A stretch of 64,000 bases of DNA from Pacificimonas sp963710205 (lineage in GTDB: Bacteria > Pseudomonadota > Alphaproteobacteria > Sphingomonadales > Sphingomonadaceae): the NCBI GenBank assembly GCA_963710205.1, contig CAVPZG010000001.1:248001-312000 (forward strand), given 5' to 3'. The translations under genes were made by a program, and so were the position numbers. Below are positions 34,950 through 43,836 of the stretch, one piece after another; position 1 is the stretch's first letter, and each line of letters opens with the position of its first letter. The notes beneath the pieces are model-generated. The model had not been told where the DNA came from. It saw only the letters and a list, made by a program, of their open reading frames with translations, and made no database searches.

Positions 34950-34978
34950 TTGACTCATTCGTGCCTGCCGCCTATGTC
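34950..34978 (+). promoter_or_regulatory. Candidate sigma70-type promoter for rpmH operon
   Basis: TTGACT at 34950-34955 and TATGTC at 34973-34978 are separated by exactly 17 bases, about 80 bases upstream of rpmH. The -10 is imperfect. The location in the divergent gap between the DUF547 gene and rpmH fits a strong ribosomal-protein promoter. Confidence 0.4.
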
Positions 34979-35059
34979 AGCAGGCAATGCGGCCCCTACC
35001 CGCGAGTTTACTCGGCGGCTGGTGGCCTTTTTCTTTTGTCTATTATCAGGTGATGTCAG

Positions 35060-35194
35060 ATGAAGCGCACGTTTCAGCCCTCCAACCTTGTCCGCAAGCG
35101 TCGTCACGGCTTTCGCGCCCGGATGGCCACGAAGTCGGGCCGCGCGCTGATCGCCCGCCGCCGCGCAAAGGGCCGCGCAAAGCTGAGCGCCTAG
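35060..35194 (+). CDS. rpmH: 50S ribosomal protein L34
   Basis: A 44-residue, extremely basic protein (MKRTFQPSNLVRKRRHGFRA) ending KGRAKLSA, a clean L34 of the usual length. ATG 35060 follows AGGTGATGTCAG. It opens the rpmH-rnpA-yidD-yidC-yihA cluster. The rnpA reading frame stays open across this gene in another frame, so an upstream rnpA start cannot be excluded by stops alone. Confidence 0.97.
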   Translation: MKRTFQPSNLVRKRRHGFRARMATKSGRALIARRRAKGRAKLSA

Positions 35195-35229
35195 CCGCCA
35201 GCGGCCGCGGGCGTTTGTCAGGCCCGGAT

Positions 35230-35574
35230 ATGTCGCAGGTTTTGGAAAAGCTTCGCAAGCGCAAGGACTTTCTCGCTGCCAACAGGGGCGCGCGCGCTGC
35301 GACTGATTCGTTCGTGTTGCTGATGCACCCTCGGAAGGACGATAGCGATATGGTGCGCATCGGCTTCACCGTCACCAAGAAAATCGGCAATGCCGTCACG
35401 CGCAACCGGCTGAAGCGCCGCCTGCGGGCGGCCGCGCGGGACGTGCTGGTCGACGCTGCCCCAAAGGGGGCCGATATCGTGCTGATCGGCAGGGCGGGCG
35501 GCCTCACCATGCCCTATGCGAAGCTGACGCGCGACTTGGAGAAGGCCGTGCCCCGCGCCGGGATGAAGCTGTGA
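35230..35574 (+). CDS. rnpA: Ribonuclease P protein component
   Basis: A 114-residue basic protein that helps the P RNA bind precursor tRNA. The family block VRIGFTVTKKIGNAVTRNRLKRRLRAAAR (the RNR motif) is present, with an N-terminal LRKRKDFLAANRG as expected. I chose ATG 35230, which places MSQVLEKLRKRKDF at the normal distance, although the frame is open to 34987 and no strong ribosome site is seen. Its stop overlaps the GTG start of yidD (GTGA). Confidence 0.93.
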   Translation: MSQVLEKLRKRKDFLAANRGARAATDSFVLLMHPRKDDSDMVRIGFTVTKKIGNAVTRNRLKRRLRAAARDVLVDAAPKGADIVLIGRAGGLTMPYAKLTRDLEKAVPRAGMKL

Positions 35575-35801
35575 TTCGGGCTGCGCTGATCACCATCTTT
35601 CACGGCTGGCGGCGCTTCGTTTCACCGCTGTTGCCGCCAAGCTGCCGGTTTCAGCCCACCTGTTCGGCCTATGGTATCGAGGCGGTGACGCGCTATGGGG
35701 CGCTGAAGGGCGGCTGGCTGACACTGAAACGGATTGGCCGCTGCCATCCATTTGGCGGTTCGGGACATGATCCCGTGCCGCATGATCATTCGGGGGTTTA
35801 A
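35571..35801 (+). CDS. yidD: Membrane protein insertion efficiency factor YidD
   Basis: A 76-residue YidD. The core SPLLPPSCRFQPTCSAYGIEAV and GGWLTLKRIGRCHPFGGSG shows the three conserved cysteines. It starts at GTG 35571, overlapping the rnpA stop. yidC follows immediately at 35802. It is thought to assist YidC in inserting inner-membrane proteins. Confidence 0.96.
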   Translation: MIRAALITIFHGWRRFVSPLLPPSCRFQPTCSAYGIEAVTRYGALKGGWLTLKRIGRCHPFGGSGHDPVPHDHSGV

Positions 35802-37559
35802 GTGAACGGAGACAACAGGAATTTGCTGCTCGCGCTGGTGCTGAGCATAGCCGTACTGTTCGCCTGGTCAGCGCTGTCGGAGCGGTTTCTGCCGACGGCG
35901 GCCGAGCCGTCCACCGAATTCGTGGAGGGCGAGCAGGTCGTGCTCCCCGATCCCGACGCCGGACCTCTCGGCGCCGCACCCGTGACGTTGCGAGAGCGCT
36001 CCGCCGTGCTGTCCGACAGTCCCCGCGTCGTCATCGACACGCCTGCGCTGTCGGGCTCCATCAATCTGACCGGTGCGCGCATCGATGATCTGCTGCTGAA
36101 ACGGCATTTCGAGACGCTGGAAGACGATAGCAATATCCGTCTTTTCTCGCCCGCCGGCGCGCGCGGCTCCTATTTCGCCCAGATCGGCTGGACGGGCCAG
36201 GGCGAACTGCCGACAGCGAAAACGCGCTGGGAGGCGGACGCCGAGCGGCTGACACCCGATAATCCCGTGACGCTGGCCTGGACCAATGGCAGCGGCGTGC
36301 GCTTCCTGATCGAGTTCGCTGTCGATGAGAATTATGTCTTCACGGCGCGGCAGCGGATCGAGAATCGGGGGGCGAGCGCCGTCATCGCACGGCCCTATGG
36401 TCTGATCGCGCGCGACGGCATTGGCGACGATGAGTCCACGTTCAACGCACATGTCGGCCCGATCAGCGCGACGGCGGCGGAAACCAGTTACGAGCTCGAC
36501 TATGACGACGTGGCAGAGGCTCCAGGACGAATGGACGTTGACGCATCTGGCGGCTGGCTAGGCTTCACAGACACCTATTGGCTGTCCGCGCTCATCGATG
36601 AAACCGGTCCGGTCACAGCGAATTTTCGGAAGGGCGCGCGCGCGGAAAGCTTTGAAGCCGTCATGCAGGGCGAACCGCTCGCCGTCGGTCCGAATGCGGC
36701 GGCGACAAGTGCCATCCGTATCTTTGCGGGCGCAAAGGAAATCGACCTTCTCGACCGCTATGAACAGGGCGGTATCGCGCGGCTGGAAAGCAGCGTCGAC
36801 TGGGGCTGGTTCGGGCTGATCGCACGGCCGATCTACCACCTGCTGGCCTGGCTGTTCGGCATGGTCGGCAATTTTGGTGTCGCGATCATTCTGCTTGTGG
36901 TGATCATTCGCGTCATTCTGTTCCCGATCGCCAACAAGCAGTTTGAATCCATGGCGAAAATGCGCCGTCTGCAGCCAAAGCTGAAAGTGCTGCAGGAGCG
37001 CTACAAGGAGGACAAGCCAGAACTGCAGAAGCAGATGATGGCGCTCTACAAGGAGGAAAAGGCCAATCCGCTCGCAGGCTGTCTGCCGATTCTGCTTCAG
37101 ATTCCGATTTTCTATGCCCTGTATAAAACGCTGCTTCTCGCCATCGACGTGCGTCACGAACCCTTTGCGCTTTGGCTGAAGGATCTGAGCGCGCCCGATC
37201 CGCTGACGCCCGTAAACCTGTTCGGCTTTCTGCCGTTCGATCCGCCGTCGATGATCGCCATCGGCGTTCTACCGATCTTCCTGGGCTTCACCATGTGGCT
37301 GCAGTTCAAGCTGAACCCCGCGCCCATGGACGAAATGCAGCAGAAGGTGTTCAGCATCCTCCCCTGGGTGTTCATGGTCATCATGGCGCCTTTCGCAGCG
37401 GGTCTGCAGCTGTACTGGACGACCAACAACATCCTTTCCATCGCGCAGCAATATGTTCTCATTCGCAAATATCCGCCCGATCCGGTCCCCGAAAAGACGG
37501 ATGCCGAAAAAGCGGGGGGCGAAAAGGCGAATGGCGGAAAGGCGGAAAAGGCCAAGTGA
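35802..37559 (+). CDS. yidC: Membrane protein insertase YidC
   Basis: A 585-residue YidC/Oxa1 insertase. The N-terminal transmembrane anchor (NLLLALVLSIAVLFAWSAL) is followed by a large periplasmic beta domain (about 30-350). The C-terminal insertase helices follow (IYHLLAWLFGMVGNFGVAIILLVVIIRVILF, MALYKEEKANPLAGCLPILLQIPIFYALYKTL), with a Lys/Ala-rich cytoplasmic tail. It starts at GTG 35802 straight after yidD. Confidence 0.97.
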   Translation: MNGDNRNLLLALVLSIAVLFAWSALSERFLPTAAEPSTEFVEGEQVVLPDPDAGPLGAAPVTLRERSAVLSDSPRVVIDTPALSGSINLTGARIDDLLLKRHFETLEDDSNIRLFSPAGARGSYFAQIGWTGQGELPTAKTRWEADAERLTPDNPVTLAWTNGSGVRFLIEFAVDENYVFTARQRIENRGASAVIARPYGLIARDGIGDDESTFNAHVGPISATAAETSYELDYDDVAEAPGRMDVDASGGWLGFTDTYWLSALIDETGPVTANFRKGARAESFEAVMQGEPLAVGPNAAATSAIRIFAGAKEIDLLDRYEQGGIARLESSVDWGWFGLIARPIYHLLAWLFGMVGNFGVAIILLVVIIRVILFPIANKQFESMAKMRRLQPKLKVLQERYKEDKPELQKQMMALYKEEKANPLAGCLPILLQIPIFYALYKTLLLAIDVRHEPFALWLKDLSAPDPLTPVNLFGFLPFDPPSMIAIGVLPIFLGFTMWLQFKLNPAPMDEMQQKVFSILPWVFMVIMAPFAAGLQLYWTTNNILSIAQQYVLIRKYPPDPVPEKTDAEKAGGEKANGGKAEKAK

Positions 37560-37577
37560 CCATCCACGGCAACCCTC

Positions 37578-38207
37578 ATGGCGCTTAGCGGCGAGGAACG
37601 GCACGCGCGCAACCTGTTTCGGGAGGGTGCCGCCTTTTCGAAATCGGTGGCGGACATGGACATGCTGCCCGAAGACGACGTGCCCGAAATCGCCTTCGCC
37701 GGCCGGTCGAATGTCGGAAAATCCTCGCTGCTCAACGCACTGACCACGAAGGATGGCCTGGCGCGCACGTCGAACACGCCGGGACGGACACAGCTCCTCA
37801 ACCTTTTCCCGGTGGGCGATCCGCCGCTGATGCGCCTCGTCGATATGCCGGGCTATGGCTATGCCAAGGCACCAAAACAGGTTGTCGATCAATGGAAGCG
37901 GCTGGTTTTCGACTATCTTCGCGGTCGCCGCAATCTGAAACGCGTGATGCTGCTGATCGATGCCCGGCGCGGCGTGAAGCCCGTCGATGAAGAGGTGATG
38001 TCGCTGCTGGACGAGGCGGCGGTGACCTATCAGCTTGTGCTGACGAAGACCGACAAGATGAAGAAGGTCGAAACCTTGGTCGACCTTGCCGCCGCTGCCG
38101 TTGCGCGGCGGCCGGCCGCCTTTCCGGAGGTGCGCGCCACCAGTTCCGAGAAAAATTACGGCATCGACAGTCTGCGGGTCGAAATCCTCGACACCGCACG
38201 GGAGTAG
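37578..38207 (+). CDS. yihA: Ribosome biogenesis GTPase YihA/YsxC (EngB)
   Basis: A 209-residue TRAFAC GTPase needed for 50S subunit assembly. G1 is AGRSNVGKSS, G2 lies in RTSNTPGRTQ, G3 is VDMPGYGYAKAP and G4 is LTKTDK. Downstream of yidC by 18 bases, closing the rpmH-yidC operon. Confidence 0.96.
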   Translation: MALSGEERHARNLFREGAAFSKSVADMDMLPEDDVPEIAFAGRSNVGKSSLLNALTTKDGLARTSNTPGRTQLLNLFPVGDPPLMRLVDMPGYGYAKAPKQVVDQWKRLVFDYLRGRRNLKRVMLLIDARRGVKPVDEEVMSLLDEAAVTYQLVLTKTDKMKKVETLVDLAAAAVARRPAAFPEVRATSSEKNYGIDSLRVEILDTARE

Positions 38208-38213
38208 CTGACC

Positions 38214-38904
38214 ATGAGGATCATTCTCGGCAATAAGCGCTATTCAAGCTGGAGCCTGCGGGGATGGCTGGCTGTAAAGCAGACCGGTCGCCCGTTCAGC
38301 GAAGTCGTGATGCCGATGGATACACCGGAATGGTTCGAAAAGAAGCAAGATACGAACCTGATGCCCTCGTCAAAAGTGCCGACACTTTGGGACGGAGAGG
38401 TCGCGGTCTGGGAAAGCATGGCGATTATCGACTGGCTGGCGGACCGTTATGGCCAGGCCGCCTACTGGCCGGTCGATGGCGCGGCCCGTGCGTTCGCGCG
38501 GTCGATAGCCTGCGAGATGCACGCGGGCTTCACGGCGCTTCGCACACAATGTCCAATGGATGTTTGCCGCACATATGACGGTTTTCGTCTGACGGAAGAG
38601 ACAAAGGCCGATGTGGCGCGCATCGCCGCGCTTTGGACGCGGGCGCGCGAGGATCATGGCGATGGCGGCCCCTATCTGTTTGGCGCGTTTGGCGCTGCCG
38701 ACATGATGTTTGCGCCGGTCGTGATGCGGTTTCGCACCTATCGGACGACAATTGTCCGGCGCGGCGGCAGACTATCAGGCATCGATGTGCGCGCATCCAT
38801 GGATCACCGAATGGTGCGCGGACGCGGAAAACGAGCCTGACGCCTGGGAAATCACCCGCTATGCCGAGCAGGCAAAGCAGTATCTGGGCGAAATGCCCGC
38901 GTAA
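38214..38904 (+). pseudogene. Glutathione S-transferase family protein, frameshifted near C-terminus
   Basis: The thioredoxin-fold half (MRIILGNKRYSSWSLRGWLAVKQTG, SSKVPTLWDGEVAVWESMAIIDWL) and most of the helical half are intact. At 38756-38757 the frame moves, giving an artefactual tail and an early stop at 38840. In the other frame the natural C-terminus continues as ADYQASMCAHPWITEWCAD and ends EMPA at 38904. One surplus C in the TCCGG at 38755-38759 restores it. The intact protein would be about 229 residues. GSTs of this group act on electrophiles; the substrate is unknown. Confidence 0.75.
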
Positions 38905-38918
38905 GAGGATAGCAGTCT

Positions 38919-39782
38919 ATGCATAAGATCGGAGTGGTCGGCTCTGGCCAGATGGGCCGGGGCATCGCGCAGGTATCCGCGGAAGCGGGCTATGACGTCG
39001 TCATGTCCGATGTCGAGGAGGACCGGGCCATTGCAGGTAAAACAGGCATCGAGCAGAGCCTGATGAAACTGGTGGCGCGCGGGAAGATCGACGAGGACGC
39101 GGCGAAGGCCACGCTGACGCGCATCTTGCCGACCGCCGATCTGGCCGAATTCGCCGACTGCGATTTCATCATCGAGGCGGCGACAGAGGCGGAGGCGGTG
39201 AAGCGCAAGATTTTCGCTTCGCTGCGCCCCAAGCCGGACGCGATCCTGGCAACCAACACATCGTCGATTTCCATCACCGGACTTGCGACGCATACCGACC
39301 GGCCGGACCAGTTCCTCGGCCTGCATTTCTTCAATCCCGTACCGCTGATGAAGCTGATCGAGATCATTCCCGGCCTGGCGACCTCGCCAGAAACGGTCGC
39401 CACCGTGCGCGCCTATTGCGAGACGATCGGCAAGCAGCCGATCGAGGCGGAGGATCGCCCCGCCTTCATCGTCAACCGCATCCTTTGTCCGATGATGAAC
39501 GAGGCGATTTTCGCGCTGGGAGAACGCGCGGGCACGGTCGAGGACATCGACAAGGGGCTGGTGCTGGGCGCGAATCACCCGATGGGGCCGCTGACGCTGG
39601 CGGATTTCGTCGGCCTGGATACGCTGTTCGCCATCATGCAGGTCATGCAGCGCGAAACCGGCGACCAGAAGTACCGCCCTGCGCCGCTCCTCAACAAATA
39701 TGTCGAGGCTGGCTGGCTGGGACGCAAGTCAGGACGCGGCTTTTACGACTATTCCGGAGAAACCCCGGTTCCGACACGCTAG
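38919..39782 (+). CDS. 3-hydroxybutyryl-CoA/3-hydroxyacyl-CoA dehydrogenase
   Basis: A 287-residue NAD-dependent enzyme with the Rossmann start IGVVGSGQMGRGIAQV, DFIIEAATEAEAVK and ILATNTSSISIT. The catalytic HFFNPVPLMKLIE is followed by RPAFIVNRILCPMMNEAI and GANHPMGPLTLADFVGLD. It acts in short-chain fatty acid or PHB metabolism with ETF, which is encoded elsewhere in this window. It lies 14 bases after the GST gene end. The product is highly likely the short-chain HBD type. Confidence 0.93.
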   Translation: MHKIGVVGSGQMGRGIAQVSAEAGYDVVMSDVEEDRAIAGKTGIEQSLMKLVARGKIDEDAAKATLTRILPTADLAEFADCDFIIEAATEAEAVKRKIFASLRPKPDAILATNTSSISITGLATHTDRPDQFLGLHFFNPVPLMKLIEIIPGLATSPETVATVRAYCETIGKQPIEAEDRPAFIVNRILCPMMNEAIFALGERAGTVEDIDKGLVLGANHPMGPLTLADFVGLDTLFAIMQVMQRETGDQKYRPAPLLNKYVEAGWLGRKSGRGFYDYSGETPVPTR

Positions 39783-39833
39783 TGGAGCCAAAAGGCATGC
39801 GGACATTTTGCCGCATCCGGACGTTGGCGCTGC

Positions 39834-40448
39834 ATGACCGATGACAGGACCGAAAACCCGCTGGAAGATCTGATCGATGACGCGATCGACGCGGCCGACG
39901 GTGACACGCTGAGCGTTGGCGATTTGCTGGACGCCTTTGGAACGCGCAGTTTCGGGCCGGTCATCGCCATGCTTGCCCTGATCGATATCACGCCCATCGG
40001 GGCCGTGCCCTTTCTACCCATGCTGCTCGCCGCTCTCATCCTGCTAATCTCCGTTCAGCTGCTGTTCGGCAAGACTCACCCTTGGATTCCGGCAGCCATT
40101 CGCGAGCGGACAGTCGAAACCGATCGCGTCGAACAGGCTCGCCGCAAAAGCTCGAAATGGTTGAGGCGGATCGACCGTGTCGTCACCCCGCGCCTTCAAT
40201 GGGCGACGGGCGGAACCGCGCAATGGCTGGCAGCCGTCTGTGTCTGTCTGCTCGCGCTGGTCATGGGCGCGCCGCCGCTGGAACTGATCCCCTACGCCAC
40301 CGCTGTTCCCGCCGCCGTCATCCTGCTGTTCGGGCTGGGCCTGATGGCACGTGACGGACTGCTGATGCTAATGGGCTTTGCCGGGACAGGAATCGCCCTG
40401 TGGGTGTCCTATAGCTGGATATTCGCCGCCGGAAATGGCTCCGGCTGA
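39834..40448 (+). CDS. ExoD family membrane protein
   Basis: A 204-residue integral membrane protein with an acidic N-terminus (about 1-35, LEDLIDDAIDAADGDTLSVGDLLDAFG), the ExoD core (RSFGPVIAMLALIDITPIGAVPFLPMLLAALILL) and two further hydrophobic stretches. ExoD was first named for exopolysaccharide synthesis in Sinorhizobium; its role is uncertain. The 3' end overlaps the convergent CDF exporter gene by 81 bases (40368-40448). Confidence 0.8.
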   Translation: MTDDRTENPLEDLIDDAIDAADGDTLSVGDLLDAFGTRSFGPVIAMLALIDITPIGAVPFLPMLLAALILLISVQLLFGKTHPWIPAAIRERTVETDRVEQARRKSSKWLRRIDRVVTPRLQWATGGTAQWLAAVCVCLLALVMGAPPLELIPYATAVPAAVILLFGLGLMARDGLLMLMGFAGTGIALWVSYSWIFAAGNGSG

Positions 40449-41372
40449 CGCCGCGCGACCGATTTCAATGGTCGCATGCTCCACGTGAAACCGGTCCAAC
40501 AGGCGCGCGCGAATGGCCGCGCAGGCCGCTGGCCCGGCGATGTCCGGCTCTACCAGCGCGTGCAGGGTCATCATCGGCCGGTTCTGGGTAATCGACCAGG
40601 CATGGATGTGATCGACCGAAACCAGCCCCGGTATGTTGGCGATGAGGTCGGCAGCGACCTTGTCGCTTTCGAGGCCGTCAGGTGCGGCCTCCAGCAGGAT
40701 ATGCGCGCTTTCCTTCGTCACGTTCCAGGCGCTTTTCAGAATGATGATAGCGACGAGGACGGACAGGATTGGATCGGCGGGCATCCAGCCGGTCAGGATG
40801 ATGATCCCCGCCGCGCCGATGGCGGCGACGGATCCGAGCAGGTCGCCCATGACGTGCAGCGACGCGGCCCGGATGTTGAGATTGCTTCCCTCCCCCCGCG
40901 ACAGCAGCCAGAGCGCAACAAGGTTGACGATCAGGCCAAGGACAGCGACGGCGAGCATCTCCCCGCCCATCACCGCGATGGGTGACATCAGCCGCTGCGC
41001 CGCCTCCCAGATGATGATTGCCGCGATGACGAACAGGCTGATGCCATTCACGAAGGCGACGAGCACGGAAAAGCGGTCGAAGCCATAGGTGCGCCGCCAG
41101 TCGGCGGGGCGCTGTGCCAGCCGAAAGGCCAGCCAGGCCATCGCCAGCGCGCCAAAATCGGTCAGCATGTGGCCAGCGTCCGCCAGCAAGGCGAGCGAGC
41201 CGGAAATGTAACCGCCCGCCACCTCGACCAGCATGAACGCGCCGGTGAGGAGGGCCGCGAAGCCTACCGCGCGGCGGTTCTTCTCCGTGACTTCAGGGGC
41301 ATGGCTATGTGCTGCCCCATGATCATGGCCGTGACCATGGTTGTGCTGATCGTGATCATGCCCGCTTCCCAT
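40368..41372 (-). CDS. CDF family zinc/cobalt/cadmium efflux transporter
   Basis: A 334-residue cation diffusion facilitator of the ZitB/CzcD type. It has a His/Asp-rich N-terminus and six helices with the zinc-site pairs in LADAGHMLTDFGALAMAWLA and HVMGDLLGSVAAIG. The cytoplasmic C-terminal dimerisation domain (VSVDHIHAWSITQN, HVEHATIEIG) follows. It exports divalent metal using the proton gradient. TTG 41381 is in frame, but ATG 41372 at MGSGHDHD is preferred. The last 27 residues overlap the convergent ExoD gene and may be an extension. A palindrome lies in the divergent gap to argB. Confidence 0.9.
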   Translation of the reverse strand: MGSGHDHDQHNHGHGHDHGAAHSHAPEVTEKNRRAVGFAALLTGAFMLVEVAGGYISGSLALLADAGHMLTDFGALAMAWLAFRLAQRPADWRRTYGFDRFSVLVAFVNGISLFVIAAIIIWEAAQRLMSPIAVMGGEMLAVAVLGLIVNLVALWLLSRGEGSNLNIRAASLHVMGDLLGSVAAIGAAGIIILTGWMPADPILSVLVAIIILKSAWNVTKESAHILLEAAPDGLESDKVAADLIANIPGLVSVDHIHAWSITQNRPMMTLHALVEPDIAGPAACAAIRARLLDRFHVEHATIEIGRAASAGAISGGEYPAIGHPQGDSCPGKAH

Positions 41373-41420
41373 CAGGCCCAAATGTCAGCACTCTTACGAT
41401 TTGGCAAGTGATTCCAATTT

Positions 41421-41451
41421 GTTATGATATGTCATGGACTGACGTCATAAC
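41421..41451. promoter_or_regulatory. Inverted repeat operator candidate in CDF/argB divergent gap
   Basis: GTTATGA at 41421-41427 and TCATAAC at 41445-41451 form perfect 7-base arms. Further symmetry (TGTCA/TGACG) extends inwards. The gap is AT-richer than its surroundings and separates the metal exporter from argB. Such a site suits a metal-responsive repressor or MerR-like activator, but no regulator gene is adjacent. Confidence 0.4.
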
Positions 41452-41509
41452 ATCACCTTTCCGCTTATGCGCTTTCGCCTCAACGTCGCTGCGACTATAG
41501 CCCCGCGCC

Positions 41510-42439
41510 ATGACCCGAAACCACGCCCCCGACCCCGCCATGCTGGCAAAAGCCGAAACGCTGACTGAGGCGCTGCCCTATATCCAGAAATATGAGGGCC
41601 GCATCTTCGTCGTGAAATATGGCGGTCACGCCATGGGCAATGCGGCAAAGGCGCTGGAATTCGCTCAGGATATCGTCCTTCTCAAAACCGTCGGCATCCA
41701 TCCCGTCGTGGTGCATGGCGGCGGGCCGCAGATCGGTGAAATGCTGGCACGGGTCGGCGTTGAAAGCGCGTTTGTCGACGGGCTGCGCGTGACCGATGCG
41801 GAAACGGCAAAGATCGCCGAGATGGTTCTGGGCGGCGCGATCAACAAGGAAATCGTCCGCTGGATCGGCGCGGCTGGCGGCCGTGCGGTGGGGCTTTCCG
41901 GCAAGGATGCCGGGCTGGTCACCGCGCGCAAGCTGACGCGGACGAAAGCCGACCCCGACAGTCTGATCGAACATGAAATCGACCTGGGCTTCGTGGGCGA
42001 GCCGACCCGTGTGGACCGGCGCGTCCTCGATACGCTGATCGGCGACGGTATCGTGCCGGTAATTGCCCCTGTCGCGCTGGGCGAGGACGGGCACACCTAT
42101 AATGTCAACGCCGACACCATGGCGGGCGCGGTCGCCTCGGCGCTGGGGGCCGCGCGGCTCATGCTGCTGACCGACGTTCCGGGCGTTCTGGCGAAGGACA
42201 GGTCCCTGCTGACCGACCTTGACCCGGCCAAGGTAGCTGCCCTGATCGAGGATGGTACGATTTCGGGCGGCATGATTCCCAAGCTCGAAACCTGCCTTAA
42301 TGCGATTGACGGCGGCGTCGAGGCGGCCGTCATTCTGGATGGACGCGTGTCGCATGGCCTGCTGCTCGAAATCTTCACGCGGCAGGGTGCGGGCACGCTT
42401 GTCAAACAGGCGGACCGGGGCCGACAGGAGTCGTTTTAG
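41510..42439 (+). CDS. argB: Acetylglutamate kinase
   Basis: A 309-residue amino-acid kinase that phosphorylates N-acetylglutamate in arginine synthesis. The motifs VVKYGGHAMGN, VHGGGPQIGEML and HTYNVNADTMAGAVASAL, with the end VSHGLLLEIFTRQGAGTLV, are all present. The C-terminal lid suggests the arginine-sensitive form. It ends tail-to-tail with the LplT-like gene, sharing four bases (stop codons TAG and TAA). Confidence 0.96.
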   Translation: MTRNHAPDPAMLAKAETLTEALPYIQKYEGRIFVVKYGGHAMGNAAKALEFAQDIVLLKTVGIHPVVVHGGGPQIGEMLARVGVESAFVDGLRVTDAETAKIAEMVLGGAINKEIVRWIGAAGGRAVGLSGKDAGLVTARKLTRTKADPDSLIEHEIDLGFVGEPTRVDRRVLDTLIGDGIVPVIAPVALGEDGHTYNVNADTMAGAVASALGAARLMLLTDVPGVLAKDRSLLTDLDPAKVAALIEDGTISGGMIPKLETCLNAIDGGVEAAVILDGRVSHGLLLEIFTRQGAGTLVKQADRGRQESF

Positions 42440-43710
42440 ACGACTTCCATGTCGGTCAACGCGCGTCGCAGTCGGCGAACGACGGGAATCAGCGTCAGAT
42501 TGATTGCGCCCATCAGGGCGAGAATGGCGATGACGTTCCAACCAACGCCAAGCAGCGCGCCAGAAGCCAGCGCGAAGAGCACCATGAACGCGCTGTTTAT
42601 GATGTTGTTGCCCGCGATGACCTGGGCGCGAAGGCCCGGTTCGCTCTTCATCTGAAGAATGGTGTAAAGCGGCACGATATAGGTACCGCCGCCAATGGCA
42701 AGGAGCGTCAGGTCGCCGAGGATGCGCCAGCTTTCAATACGGCCGAGAAAGGCGCCAATATCCATGAGCGCGCCGTCAGGCGCCGGATAGCTGGAAACGG
42801 CGAAATACAGGTCGAAAATGGCGAGGCTCATCAGGATGAGCGAGGCCGTCAGGGTGCGTGCCGACACCATGCCCGCAAGGACAGTGCCGATCACGAGGGA
42901 GCCGATGGCCATGCCCACCGAGAAGGCGGCGAGGAACATGGTCGCGACCGGCTCCGCGCCGTTCAGCATGTCCTTGACAAGGGGGATGAACAGGCTGGTG
43001 AAGACCGCGCCGATTGACCAGAACCAGCTGATCGCCAGAACGCAAAACCTTAAATGCCGCACGCGCCAGACATGACGGAGCACGCCGATGCTGCTGGCGA
43101 AAATGTTGGCCTGGACGGTGTGCGTCCCCGGCTCGGGCGGCGCAGCCGGAATGCCGAAAGACACGCCCCAGCCGAGAAGCGCAACGAGGAGGATGCCGGC
43201 CATCGCTGCCTCCGGCGCGATCAGGCCGCCGACGATCTGCCCGGTAAGCACGGAGACGAACGTCGCCGCCTCCACAAGCGCAGTGCCGCCCGTAATTTCC
43301 CGTTCCGAAAGATGCTGCGGCAGGATGGCATATTTGATCGGGCCGAAGAAGGTTGATTGCAGGCCCATCGCGAAGAGGACCACCAGCATGAGCGGGACCG
43401 CGCCCAGCCACATGGCGATGGCACCAATCGCCATGATGAGGATCTCGCACCCCTTGATGATGCGCGCCGCCCGCGCCTTGTCCATGGCGTCGGCCACTTG
43501 TCCCGCCAGACCGGAGAACAGCACATAAGGCAGGATGAACAGGCCCGCGGACACGGCCACAAGCTGCGCCGCCTGATCCGGCATTTCCGCCATCAGCCGG
43601 TAGGTGATCAGGAACAGCAGCGCGGTGCGGTAGAGATTGTCGTTGAAGGCGCCCAGAAACAGCGCCCCCATCAGCGGCCCGAAACGGCGCGCGGCAAGCA
43701 GGTTCAGCAT
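42436..43710 (-). CDS. MFS transporter, LplT-like
   Basis: A 424-residue, 12-helix major facilitator protein starting at MLNLLAARRFGPLMGALFLGAFNDNLYRT. The FNDNLYR block is diagnostic of the lysophospholipid transporter LplT group. The ATG at 43710 has AAAGG nine bases upstream; the frame is open 39 bases further but without support. In many bacteria LplT is paired or fused with the acyltransferase Aas, which is absent here. It probably flips lysophospholipids inward for reacylation. Confidence 0.85.
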   Translation of the reverse strand: MLNLLAARRFGPLMGALFLGAFNDNLYRTALLFLITYRLMAEMPDQAAQLVAVSAGLFILPYVLFSGLAGQVADAMDKARAARIIKGCEILIMAIGAIAMWLGAVPLMLVVLFAMGLQSTFFGPIKYAILPQHLSEREITGGTALVEAATFVSVLTGQIVGGLIAPEAAMAGILLVALLGWGVSFGIPAAPPEPGTHTVQANIFASSIGVLRHVWRVRHLRFCVLAISWFWSIGAVFTSLFIPLVKDMLNGAEPVATMFLAAFSVGMAIGSLVIGTVLAGMVSARTLTASLILMSLAIFDLYFAVSSYPAPDGALMDIGAFLGRIESWRILGDLTLLAIGGGTYIVPLYTILQMKSEPGLRAQVIAGNNIINSAFMVLFALASGALLGVGWNVIAILALMGAINLTLIPVVRRLRRALTDMEVV

Positions 43711-43836
43711 AGTTGCCTTTCCCGGTGAGTGGCGGCAACATGTTCGCATTGTGTCATGGCGTCAGCGTGACCGGCGCAGTGTTGCTTTCCCGTACCAGCG
43801 TTCATCGAGCCACAATCCGATACGAGGGGAATTTCC

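Noticed and set aside
34987..35229. A long upstream extension of rnpA through rpmH
   Set aside because: Family length and the conserved LRKRKDFL start fit ATG 35230; the open frame reflects the basic, GC-rich rpmH sequence.
40477..40492. TGCTCCACGTGAAACC, a weaker parS-like match in the CDF gene
   Set aside because: Two mismatches to the general consensus and in coding sequence; chance is the simpler explanation.
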